A stretch of 8,499 nucleotides of DNA from Candidatus Tayloriibacteriota bacterium (GCA_029288535.1 JARIGY010000029.1:1-8499); one strand, 5' to 3'. Positions 1 to 4,928 are shown, numbered from the stretch's first letter. Numbers and translations: made by a program. The notes: generated from the letters alone by a model not told the origin.

Positions 1-102
1 CAATAATAATATCCCTTTTCTAGTTGGAAAATAGCTTAAGATATTTATAAAAAATGAGCGGTTCTCTGCAGCATATGATTAAAAAGTTGAGCTTTAGGAT
101 CC

Positions 103-130
103 TTGCCTTTATTCCGCTTTTGGGTAATAT
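103..130 (+). promoter_or_regulatory. Possible sigma-70-type promoter for the first small gene
   Basis: A TTGCCT (103-108) and a TAATAT (125-130) are separated by 16 bases, each matching 4 of 6 consensus positions. A start near 137 would leave a leader of about 50 bases before the ATG at 187. The region 1-102 is A+T-rich and I see no convincing gene in it. Weak evidence, from pattern only. Confidence 0.25.
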
Positions 131-186
131 TGCATCTGGAATTGAGCCGTTCGAAAATGGTGAACTTCAGACGAAAGCGAGGTTTC

Positions 187-387
187 ATGCCAAACGAAGA
201 AACGGGTTTTACATCTAAACCTGAAAAGGTTGGGGTGATGATCGCGAGTGTTCGAGGGAAGAAAATCCCGGACGGCATTTTGTATTCAACCGAACCAATA
301 CCAACGAAAGGACTCGGGCTTTCAAATCGGTCTCTTCAGGCTTTTGATGAACTTCTTAAGCGTTCGGAGGAAGCGCGCAAGCATTAA
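187..387 (+). CDS. Small hypothetical protein (66 aa)
   Basis: I do not recognise this protein. The chosen ATG at 187 has GAGG at 179-182, four bases upstream, a slightly tight Shine-Dalgarno spacing. An in-frame ATG at 157 would add ten residues (start MVNFRRKRGF) but has no ribosome binding site, and the frame is open back to a TTG at 103. The product is soluble-looking: a polar N-terminus, a probable beta segment (KVGVMIASVRGKKIPDGILY, about residues 13-32) and a charged C-terminal helix (QAFDELLKRSEEARKH). There is no signal peptide or membrane segment. A terminator hairpin follows 29 bases after the stop, so the gene is probably transcribed alone. No function can be inferred. The presence of a gene here is moderately likely; the start is uncertain. 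Confidence 0.5.
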   Translation: MPNEETGFTSKPEKVGVMIASVRGKKIPDGILYSTEPIPTKGLGLSNRSLQAFDELLKRSEEARKH

Positions 388-416
388 GCTCTCCGAGGAT
401 TTGCTTTCTCAAAAGG

Positions 417-448
417 ACAGCCCAGAGATAACATCAAAGGGCTGTTTT
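417..448 (+). terminator. Intrinsic terminator after the first small gene
   Basis: ACAGCCC (417-423) pairs with GGGCTGT (439-445) around a 15-base loop, and the right arm runs into TTTT. The loop is long and the T-run short, so this is a moderate terminator. Its position, 29 bases after the stop at 387 and before the deformylase gene, fits. Confidence 0.55.
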
Positions 449-473
449 ATATCTGCATGACATATTTCTATAA

Positions 474-481
474 GGTATACT
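474..481 (+). promoter_or_regulatory. Possible -10 element for the deformylase gene
   Basis: GGTATACT occurs here and again at 2725-2732, immediately before another gene. TATACT (476-481) matches the -10 consensus in 5 of 6 positions. No good -35 is seen, and CTGCAT at 453-458 is the best at 17-base spacing. A start near 488 would give a 39-base leader with no clear Shine-Dalgarno. An alternative TAAAAT at 509-514 lies 12 bases before the ATG. Confidence 0.35.
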
Positions 482-526
482 ATGAAGGTCGATTCAAAAA
501 AGAACTAGTAAAATTACTGATGTAAT

Positions 527-1090
527 ATGGCTGCTCAAACAGTAAAACAGTTGGTGGATAATTTTAAAAAGATTCTGGAAGAATGTCCCGAAGTTGTTTA
601 TGTTGGAGATAGGATTCTGCGCCAAAAAACTATGGAAGTAACGCTAGAAGAAGGATTGGAAATAGGAAACAAGCTGAAAATAGTATTGGAAAAATACAGA
701 ACCGTAACGGGCTTCGGTCGCGGGTTGGCAGCTCCGCAAATTGGCGAGAGCAAGTCGGTGTTTGTCACGTTTGTTAATGATGTACATAAAATATATATCA
801 ATTCTAAGATTATACATACTTCAGAAAAAAGTAATCTGTACAGGGAAACCTGTTTAAGTTGCGGATTCGTGTCAGTCGATGTTAAAAGGCCGGAATCGGT
901 AACCGTAGAATATCTTGATGAAAACGGTGTGACCAAAACAGAAGAAGCAGACAGTTTCTTGGCGCGCCTATTGCAGCATGAATATGACCACCTGAACGGA
1001 ATCGTAAACCTTGATAGGGCTGAACCGGCTTCAATCGAGTTAATGACCAGTGATCCATTAAAGGAAGAATTAAGAGAGATAGTTATCTAA
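527..1090 (+). CDS. def: Peptide deformylase
   Basis: This is a metal-dependent hydrolase that removes the N-formyl group from the initiator methionine of new polypeptides at the ribosome exit. All three family motifs are visible in the 187 residues. Motif 1 is GRGLAAPQIG (64-73, with Gln71). Motif 2 is ETCLS (107-111), where Cys109 is a metal ligand. Motif 3 is HEYDHLNGI (151-159), where His151 and His155 bind metal and Glu152 is the catalytic base. Motif 2 has Thr where most deformylases have Gly (EGCLS), typical of a divergent or second Def copy. The residues before motif 1 form a somewhat long N-terminal region (about 60 residues, partly helical). No strong Shine-Dalgarno precedes the ATG, and the upstream in-frame codons give no better start. 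The ligase gene begins 66 bases downstream on the same strand, so co-transcription is possible. The assignment is secure; whether it is the cell's only deformylase cannot be told here. Confidence 0.92.
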   Translation: MAAQTVKQLVDNFKKILEECPEVVYVGDRILRQKTMEVTLEEGLEIGNKLKIVLEKYRTVTGFGRGLAAPQIGESKSVFVTFVNDVHKIYINSKIIHTSEKSNLYRETCLSCGFVSVDVKRPESVTVEYLDENGVTKTEEADSFLARLLQHEYDHLNGIVNLDRAEPASIELMTSDPLKEELREIVI

Positions 1091-1114
1091 ATTATGCTTT
1101 TAACTAGCTATCTC
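1076..1114. repeat. Imperfect inverted repeat over the end of def
   Basis: GAGATAGTTA (1076-1085) can pair with TAACT (1101-1105) plus ATCTC (1110-1114), making a 10-bp stem with a 4-base AGCT bulge and a 15-base loop. It contains the def stop codon. There is no T-run after it, so it is not a normal terminator. It could protect the 3' end of the def message or be chance in A+T-rich DNA. Confidence 0.35.
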
Positions 1115-1149
1115 GAAGCAGTATATAGCGATTCGGGGAGCCGTAAAAT
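1100..1149 (+). promoter_or_regulatory. Possible promoters for the PurA/PurZ-family gene
   Basis: There are two candidates. TTAACT (1100-1105) and TATATA (1122-1127), 16 bases apart, would start near 1134 and give a leader of about 23 bases. TAAAAT (1144-1149) lies 7 bases before the ATG and would give a leaderless message. A GGGGAG at 1135-1140 is 16 bases from the ATG, too far for a normal Shine-Dalgarno. Neither candidate is strong. Confidence 0.3.
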
Positions 1150-1156
1150 TTAAAAT

Positions 1157-2167
1157 ATGAAAAGGAACGTTACGGTAGTAATCGGCGGACAATTCGGTTC
1201 GGAAGCCAAGGGTAAAGTCATTTCGTACCTGGCCCATGAATTTGATGTGGCCGTAAGAACCGGTTCTCCCAACGCGGGCCACACTGTCATAGATACACAG
1301 GAGGTGTATAAGCTTCAGCAAATTCCGGCAACTTTTCTCAATAAAAAGTGCATGCTGTGCATCGGTGCCGGCGCCCTTATCGACCCTGCCACGCTGAGAA
1401 AAGAAGTGGAAAAAACGAAGACCAAGGGAAGGCTTTTTATCGACCCTCAGGCCGGAATTATCGAAGCGAAGCATGCCAGGCAGGAAGGGGAATTGGTAAG
1501 AAATATCGGCAGCACCGGCAAGGGCTGCGGAGCTGCTTTGGTTGACAGGATCTGGCGGAAGGATTTTAAACTCGCAAAAGACGCATTGCAAAATGAATTT
1601 TCGATTGCCGATGTTTCGCACATCCTGAACAATGCCATCGATGAAGGCAAAGCCATTTTGGTTGAAGGAACACAGGGTTTCGGCCTCTCCCTTTATCATG
1701 GGACCTATCCGCACGTTACATCCCGAGATACCACCGCATCCAATTTTCTTGCTGAAGCAGGCCTCTCGCCTTTGGCAGTAAAAGATATTATTCTGGTAAT
1801 CAGAACCTATCCTATCCGGGTAGCCGGGCCTTCCGGACCCTTGCCTCATGAAATATCATGGGACGGTCTATCGAAGAAAATAGGCAAAGATGTTGTAGAA
1901 TTGACAACAGTAACGGGTAAGATACGAAGGGTTGCAGAATTTGACAGTGAGATAGTCAGGAAAGCGGTTGAGGTAAATAGGCCGACTCAGATCGCTCTGC
2001 AGTTTTTAAATTACCTGTTTCCGCAGGATGAGGATAAAACCGATTGGAATATGCTGAGTGCCGAATCGAAAAAGTATATAGTAGCATTAGAAAAAGAGCT
2101 GGGCGTGCCCATAACGCTGATCGGCACTGGCGAGGCATCTGAAGCGATGATAGACAGAAGAAAATAA
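1157..2167 (+). CDS. Short PurA/PurZ-family adenylosuccinate synthetase-like ligase
   Basis: The family couples NTP hydrolysis to joining aspartate to the 6-position of a purine nucleotide. At 336 aa the protein matches the short archaeal PurA / phage PurZ architecture rather than the roughly 430-residue bacterial PurA. Visible motifs: phosphate loop GGQFGSEAKGK (10-20), NAGHT (39-43) with the catalytic His42, GSTGKGCG (118-125), EGTQGFGLSLY (170-180), VTSRDTT (187-193) and TVTGKIRR (251-258). Three departures matter. Ser15 replaces the catalytic Asp of GDEGKGK, the substitution I recall for phage PurZ, which uses dGMP instead of IMP. Ala17 replaces the loop Gly. Asn285 (FLN) replaces the Asp of the (K/M)LD motif that reads guanine of GTP, and the late TGP is TGE, so the phosphate donor may not be GTP. 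The gene ends 3 bases before the nucleotidyltransferase. Family membership is certain. Substrate (IMP, dGMP or other) is open, so no symbol is given. Confidence 0.93.
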   Translation: MKRNVTVVIGGQFGSEAKGKVISYLAHEFDVAVRTGSPNAGHTVIDTQEVYKLQQIPATFLNKKCMLCIGAGALIDPATLRKEVEKTKTKGRLFIDPQAGIIEAKHARQEGELVRNIGSTGKGCGAALVDRIWRKDFKLAKDALQNEFSIADVSHILNNAIDEGKAILVEGTQGFGLSLYHGTYPHVTSRDTTASNFLAEAGLSPLAVKDIILVIRTYPIRVAGPSGPLPHEISWDGLSKKIGKDVVELTTVTGKIRRVAEFDSEIVRKAVEVNRPTQIALQFLNYLFPQDEDKTDWNMLSAESKKYIVALEKELGVPITLIGTGEASEAMIDRRK

Positions 2168-2170
2168 TGC

Positions 2171-2719
2171 ATGCAACAAAAACTCCTCGATATGCTTCTT
2201 AAAAATAAATCTATTCTTACGGTTCTTGATTGTGCCGAGGAAATTGGTCTGCCAGATTGGTATCTCGTAGGCGGCTCGATCCCTCAAACCGTCTGGAATA
2301 CGCTCTGTGGTTTGCCTGTCGACTACGGCATTAACGACTATGATCTTATCTATTTTGATCCTGTACATGAAAAGAATCCGGACAAAGAGTCGTCACTGCA
2401 AAAGGCCGTGGGGAAAATTCCCATTGAAATCGTCAATCAGGCATTTGTCCATATGTGGTTGCCGAAGTACCTCGTGCATGACATGGAACCATATGGCTCA
2501 ATCGAGCAAGTCATGCAGCTCACTTCGGCTACTGCCATAGCGGTAGGAATCAAGAAAGAGCATGGCCGGTATGTAGTGTATGCTCCGTATGGGTTGGAAG
2601 ATGTTTTTAATATGATCATTAGACCCAACAAAGGCTTGTTCACCAAAAAGATGTACGACATCAAAGCAGAGAAATGGAAAGCAACGTGGCCGAAGCTCGA
2701 GGTACAACCGTGGGAGTAA
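2171..2719 (+). CDS. COG3575/NTP_transf_6-type nucleotidyltransferase
   Basis: This 182-residue protein resembles the uncharacterised nucleotidyltransferase family once called DUF925 (COG3575). Seen in order: a helical N-terminus, YLVGGSIPQTVWN (31-43) with the GGS nucleotidyltransferase signature, INDYDLIYFD (54-63) with the metal-binding pair Asp56 and Asp58, IEIVNQAFVHMWLP (85-98) where Glu86 is a possible third acidic ligand, SATAIAVGI (119-127), and the family tail YGLEDVFNMIIRPNK (140-154) followed by KAEKWKATWPKL (165-176). The fold is expected to move a nucleotidyl group from an NTP to an unknown acceptor; the substrate of this family is not known to me. The start is only 3 bases after the ligase stop (TAA TGC ATG), so it is very likely co-transcribed and translationally coupled to it. 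There is no separate ribosome binding site. Family call strong, function unknown. Confidence 0.85.
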   Translation: MQQKLLDMLLKNKSILTVLDCAEEIGLPDWYLVGGSIPQTVWNTLCGLPVDYGINDYDLIYFDPVHEKNPDKESSLQKAVGKIPIEIVNQAFVHMWLPKYLVHDMEPYGSIEQVMQLTSATAIAVGIKKEHGRYVVYAPYGLEDVFNMIIRPNKGLFTKKMYDIKAEKWKATWPKLEVQPWE

Positions 2720-2723
2720 TGTT

Positions 2724-2732
2724 TGGTATACT
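2724..2732 (+). promoter_or_regulatory. Extended -10 element giving a probable leaderless transcript
   Basis: TGG-TATACT is an extended -10 (TGN plus a hexamer matching 5 of 6). Exactly six bases separate it from the ATG at 2739, so the predicted +1 is the A of the start codon. The same layout is found at 4126-4134 before the acetyltransferase. No -35 is evident, which is usual for extended -10 promoters. Confidence 0.5.
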
Positions 2733-2738
2733 TAAGCA

Positions 2739-2909
2739 ATGATTATTATTCTCGTAGAAATTATATTTTCCTATTTACTGTTAGTTTGGATTGTTGCCCG
2801 GTTTGCCGTACCTTATTATTTTGGCGAGCGTAATGAGTGGATCGATGTTGACCCATGGTCGCATTTTCTTGGGGTGCCGATAGGTAAAAAGTCGGCGTTT
2901 GTTGGATGA
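2739..2909 (+). CDS. Small single-pass membrane protein (56 aa)
   Basis: This is a short open frame from ATG 2739 to TGA 2907-2909. The N-terminus is a clear membrane helix, about residues 2-28, rich in I, L, V and F (MIIILVEIIFSYLLLVWIV and on). A conserved-looking polar tail follows, with ERNEWIDVDPWSHFLGVP (32-49) and a basic GKKS near the end. The sequence composition looks like a real membrane protein: hydrophobic run first, then a tryptophan-, aspartate- and proline-rich tail. There is no Shine-Dalgarno. An extended -10 sits six bases before the start, arguing for leaderless expression and supporting this start. It begins 19 bases after the nucleotidyltransferase stop. I do not recognise the family and infer no function beyond membrane localisation, with the tail probably cytoplasmic or periplasmic (orientation not decidable). 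Confidence 0.6.
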   Translation: MIIILVEIIFSYLLLVWIVARFAVPYYFGERNEWIDVDPWSHFLGVPIGKKSAFVG

Positions 2910-2923
2910 GTAAATAGTGAATA

Positions 2924-2932
2924 TGCTACAAT
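2924..2932 (+). promoter_or_regulatory. Extended -10 element before the gene at 2941
   Basis: TGC-TACAAT is an extended -10 with 5 of 6 matches in the hexamer, ending 8 bases before the ATG at 2941. The transcript would start within a base or two of the start codon. TTGGAT at 2902-2907 is a poor -35 with 19-base spacing. This is the third case in the window of TGN plus hexamer followed almost directly by ATG. Confidence 0.5.
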
Positions 2933-2940
2933 TTTAATAT

Positions 2941-3300
2941 ATGAACAGAGAATTTTTCCAAACAGAATCACAAGAGCCTTTTAGGGATAAAATAATTACT
3001 TTTGATGGCAATGATAAAATTCTCCATGACCACTTATTGCATTTGTTTTCTGAAAATCTTCCTCCCTCTGGTTTGCAAGTAAAAGATGTGTTTGAGGATG
3101 ATACACTCTTGGAAAATGCCGTTTTTACCGACTGCATTCAAAGTCTTTTGGAAGATGGAAAAGTGAAATGGGATGAAACATTTAGCGGAATGGCTGCAGC
3201 GGGAGTTCAGATGGGCAGATCAGTAGCAGATGTGAATACTATATCTCAGCGAGCTTGGCGACGATTGGAAGAAGCAATTGATGAGGTGGTGAGAAAATAA
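2941..3300 (+). CDS. Hypothetical soluble protein (119 aa)
   Basis: Not recognised. The protein is acidic and soluble-looking, without a signal peptide or membrane helix. The first third is polar (MNREFFQTESQEPFRDKIIT) and the middle is helical (DKILHDHLLHLFSENL, 25-40). A second helical stretch is FTDCIQSLLEDGKVKWDE (62-79). A small GMAAAGVQMGRSVADV segment (83-98) precedes a basic and acidic C-terminal helix (QRAWRRLEEAIDEVVRK, 103-119). The helical layout with a possible winged-helix-like centre could fit a DNA- or protein-binding role, but no motif proves it. The start is supported by the extended -10 element ending 8 bases upstream and by the lack of any Shine-Dalgarno, so the message is probably leaderless. 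No terminator is visible in the 105 bases before the next gene. Confidence 0.65.
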   Translation: MNREFFQTESQEPFRDKIITFDGNDKILHDHLLHLFSENLPPSGLQVKDVFEDDTLLENAVFTDCIQSLLEDGKVKWDETFSGMAAAGVQMGRSVADVNTISQRAWRRLEEAIDEVVRK

Positions 3301-3405
3301 TATTTGATTTTTGTGTAAGAGCAATAGTCGGATAATTCATAATCTGAAAGAGGGTATTTAAAACTCCGTCTTGATATTTAGGAGTACAAACCCAGGAGGA
3401 TTGTT

Positions 3406-3696
3406 ATGAAAGCGACTCTTGTTGTCACATGGGGATCTGGACACTGTATCGGTTCCGATAAATTCACGAGGATGACGATCGATGTTGAGACCGGTATCGT
3501 GGAAGTTTCAGAACCTAGAGTTGAAGACGATCCTGGTTTGCAAGAAGCTATGCGGGCAATTTGGGCAAAGTCTTTCTCAAGGCCGACATCGCCTGACCGT
3601 TCGGTGGCTATGGGAGTGGATTTTAGAAATGTCTTGAGTGTTGTATTGGTAATGCCGGACATGTCAGCCGTCGTTCTGTATGATAAGGGTGTTTGA
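3406..3696 (+). CDS. Hypothetical protein (96 aa) with strong ribosome binding site
   Basis: Not recognised. AGGAGG (3394-3399), six bases before the ATG, is the best Shine-Dalgarno in the window and fixes the start. The sequence alternates beta-like strands and turns: MKATLVVTWGSG (1-12), a strand pair FTRMTIDVETGIVEVSEPRV (20-39), an amphipathic helix GLQEAMRAIWAKSF (44-57), then two strands near the end (LSVVLVMPDM and AVVLYDKGV). This suggests a small alpha/beta domain, cytoplasmic, with no membrane segment and no catalytic motif I can name. A good terminator follows 33 bases after the stop. Upstream, 3301-3405 is A+T-rich and shows no convincing promoter. The gene uses a leadered, Shine-Dalgarno mode of initiation, unlike the neighbour at 2941. 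Confidence 0.7.
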   Translation: MKATLVVTWGSGHCIGSDKFTRMTIDVETGIVEVSEPRVEDDPGLQEAMRAIWAKSFSRPTSPDRSVAMGVDFRNVLSVVLVMPDMSAVVLYDKGV

Positions 3697-3729
3697 ATAG
3701 TTGTCTCGCTTGCATGGGTCTTGGTTCTC

Positions 3730-3763
3730 AGCCGCTTCCTGATTCGAGGCGGCTTTTTATTTT
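3730..3763 (+). terminator. Intrinsic terminator after the gene at 3406
   Basis: AGCCGC (3730-3735) pairs with GCGGCT (3749-3754) around a 13-base loop, and the right arm runs into TTTTTATTTT. The T-run also contains the stop codon of the convergent minus-strand gene (3757-3759). Confidence 0.75.
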
Positions 3764-4080
3764 CCGTTTATTTCATCTTCGATGGCTTTTTCAATCCAAT
3801 ATACAAAATAGGAGGTGAATTTATATGAAGCCCCATTATCGAATACATTCGGTTTTTTAAGATAGAGATTGAATGCTGTGTCGAAATTTCTCATTCCTAT
3901 CTTAGTCAATCTCTTGTATTCCTTTTCGTGCAGCCGGTATTTCTCAATATAATAGTGCGCTACCTTGGCTGATAGGGGCTGAACGAATTCTTTAAACCGC
4001 TCCCTGTCGCTCGGGTTAAGCGCTGCGGCTCTGATAAAATCTTTCTCGCTAGCGTAACCGTATTCTTTGAGCGTTTTCAT
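3757..4080 (-). CDS. Small protein resembling sigma-70 region 2
   Basis: This is a 107-residue protein whose C-terminal half reads like the helical core of a sigma factor. KYRLHEKEYKRL (47-58) sits where a sigma factor has its region 2.1 KYR-type segment. Next come IGMRNFDTAFNLYLKK (61-76), matching the usual G-x-x-G-L-x-x-A-x-x-x-F helix, and YKFTSYFVYWIEKAIEDEI (86-104), which matches the region 2.3/2.4 pattern KFxxYxxxWIxxAI (Lys87, Phe88, Tyr91, Trp95, Ile96, Ala99, Ile100). No region 4 is present, so it cannot be a complete sigma factor. It could be a minimal sigma-like DNA- or RNA-polymerase-binding protein, a decoy, or a diverged relic. The N-terminus (1-45) is helical and unassigned. 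It is divergent from the acetyltransferase gene, 60 bases apart, and the start has no clear Shine-Dalgarno. The gene is convincing; the sigma link is by motif only. Confidence 0.72.
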   Translation of the reverse strand: MKTLKEYGYASEKDFIRAAALNPSDRERFKEFVQPLSAKVAHYYIEKYRLHEKEYKRLTKIGMRNFDTAFNLYLKKPNVFDNGASYKFTSYFVYWIEKAIEDEINGK

Positions 4081-4111
4081 TTCTAGTTACGACGCGGCAA
4101 CATCAAAAATA

Positions 4112-4139
4112 AACATAATTATTTCTGATATACTTTCAA
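4112..4139 (-). promoter_or_regulatory. Possible promoter for the sigma-like gene
   Basis: On the minus strand TTGAAA (4134-4139, 5 of 6 to the -35 consensus) is followed after 16 bases by TATGTT (4112-4117, 4 of 6). Transcription would begin near 4105, with a leader of about 25 bases. Its -35 abuts the -10 of the divergent acetyltransferase promoter (4129-4134), so the two could interfere. Confidence 0.4.
4126..4134 (+). promoter_or_regulatory. Extended -10 element giving a probable leaderless acetyltransferase transcript
   Basis: TGA-TATACT, then six bases, then ATG at 4141. This is the same spacing and hexamer as at 2724-2732. The predicted +1 coincides with the start codon. No -35 is seen. 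Confidence 0.5.
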
Positions 4140-4140
4140 T

Positions 4141-4632
4141 ATGAACAGAAAAGAATTTTCCCTGCTCGGTCCCGGCCTTCATCAAATAAATATTTTGGAA
4201 AGCATAAATTTTCTCTTTGAGATCAATAATAAAGTTGCGCGTTCTACCCCAGCGCTTTTGCCGCTTGAAACTCCGGAGGAACTTGCTGATTTTCTGCTCA
4301 AGGAACATGCTAGCACCACGTATATTTTAAATGATGGGAATGCCACCTCTGTCGGGTACGTTTCTCTTGTCGATGCAGATACAAATACCATGGAAATTCT
4401 CACGATCGGGGTTGACCCGGAATTCCAAGGCTTAGGGCTTGGCAAAAAGATGATGGATTTTGCGGAAGATGCTGCAAAGAGGAAAGGTCTGCAGAAGATA
4501 AAGCTGGTAACGAATGTCAAAAACAAAAAGGCTATAAAATTTTATACGGCTATCGGCTATTCTGTGGCCGAAGAAGCGGAGAATTATTATGGCGATGGCG
4601 AGACAAGATATGTTTTTGAGAAAGCGGTTTAA
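4141..4632 (+). CDS. GNAT-family N-acetyltransferase
   Basis: This is an acetyl-CoA-dependent transferase of 163 residues, the normal GNAT size. The core is seen from about residue 59. Strands TTYILNDGNATSVGYVSLVD (59-78) and TMEILTIGVDPEFQGLGLGKKMM (83-105) carry motif A with the acetyl-CoA pyrophosphate-binding QGLGLG (96-101). A helix (DFAEDAAKRKG) and strand LQKIKLVTNVKNKKAIKFY follow, then motif B, KAIKFYTAIGY (130-140), where Asn128 and Tyr135 are the usual conserved positions. The N-terminal 50 residues are a less conserved helical region that probably shapes the acceptor site. The acceptor (amino acid, polyamine, protein N-terminus or drug) cannot be read from the sequence. There is no Shine-Dalgarno; the extended -10 six bases upstream supports leaderless expression from this ATG. 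Its stop overlaps the stop of the convergent membrane-protein gene by two bases. Confidence 0.9.
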   Translation: MNRKEFSLLGPGLHQINILESINFLFEINNKVARSTPALLPLETPEELADFLLKEHASTTYILNDGNATSVGYVSLVDADTNTMEILTIGVDPEFQGLGLGKKMMDFAEDAAKRKGLQKIKLVTNVKNKKAIKFYTAIGYSVAEEAENYYGDGETRYVFEKAV

Positions 4633-4922
4633 TAAAAAAGAGAGCGGGTAGGCTCTCCAAGCTTGTTTATTTTTTTTGACCTATTTGCTCCTGTGATTGG
4701 TTGTAATGCTGTGGTGGGCTTCACAAGTTGCTTTTGTGTCTGCCTGACTATCAGTAACACATTAAACCCCTGTTGAAGTATCATTAATCCGACAATCCCC
4801 ACTACACATGTGGTGATCATGATTTCAGGTGTTCGACAACGCGACGTCAGAATGAAAATCGTGAAAAAGAACGCCATGCCAGTTACGGCAGCACCGATAA
4901 GTACGAGAATGAGCGGGATCAT
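4629..4922 (-). CDS. Small two-helix membrane protein (97 aa)
   Basis: Not recognised by family. From the ATG at 4920-4922 the protein starts directly with a membrane helix (IPLILVLIGAAVTGMAFFF, 2-20, running on through TIFIL). A second helix follows a short charged loop (RCRTPE): ITTCVVGIVGLMILQQGFNVLLIV, about residues 36-59. The basic, glutamine-rich tail (RQTQKQLVKPTTALQPITG and on) is probably cytoplasmic. The frame is open to 4973, but the internal start is preferred because GGAG lies six bases before it and the hydrophobic helix begins at once, while the extra 17 residues are polar. The last codons run through a terminator hairpin, so the C-terminus GEPTRSLFY is encoded by the stem and T-run. 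That is unusual but compact. On the minus strand TATGAT (4969-4974) is a possible -10. Confidence 0.65.
   Translation of the reverse strand: MIPLILVLIGAAVTGMAFFFTIFILTSRCRTPEIMITTCVVGIVGLMILQQGFNVLLIVRQTQKQLVKPTTALQPITGANRSKKINKLGEPTRSLFY
4633..4677. terminator. Bidirectional terminator between convergent genes
   Basis: GAGAGC (4640-4645) pairs with GCTCTC (4652-4657) around a 6-base loop. On the minus strand the stem runs straight into TTTTTTATT, a textbook terminator. On the plus strand a small CAAGCTTG palindrome (4658-4665) precedes TTTATTTTTTTT (4666-4677), so it can also end the acetyltransferase message. The hairpin lies inside the 3' end of the minus-strand coding sequence. Confidence 0.8.
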
Positions 4923-4928
4923 GCAAGT

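Noticed and set aside
54..218. Plus-strand frame of 54 codons with a short hydrophobic stretch
   Set aside because: It overlaps the better-supported gene at 187, has no ribosome binding site, and its -10 candidate (TATTTA) is poor. It could be real only if leaderless expression from here is shown.
45..278. Minus-strand frame of 77 codons at the left end
   Set aside because: Opposite the small plus-strand gene, with no start signal or recognisable domain. The plus-strand frame has the terminator in the right place.
482..508. Eight-codon reading frame just after the TATACT at 476-481
   Set aside because: It starts directly at the end of the -10 hexamer, so it could not be inside the resulting transcript. 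No leader-peptide features are seen.
1100..1849. Long minus-strand open frame (249 codons) opposite the ligase gene
   Set aside because: It lies antisense to a gene with clear family motifs, its product resembles no protein family I know, and no start signal is evident. It is a shadow frame.
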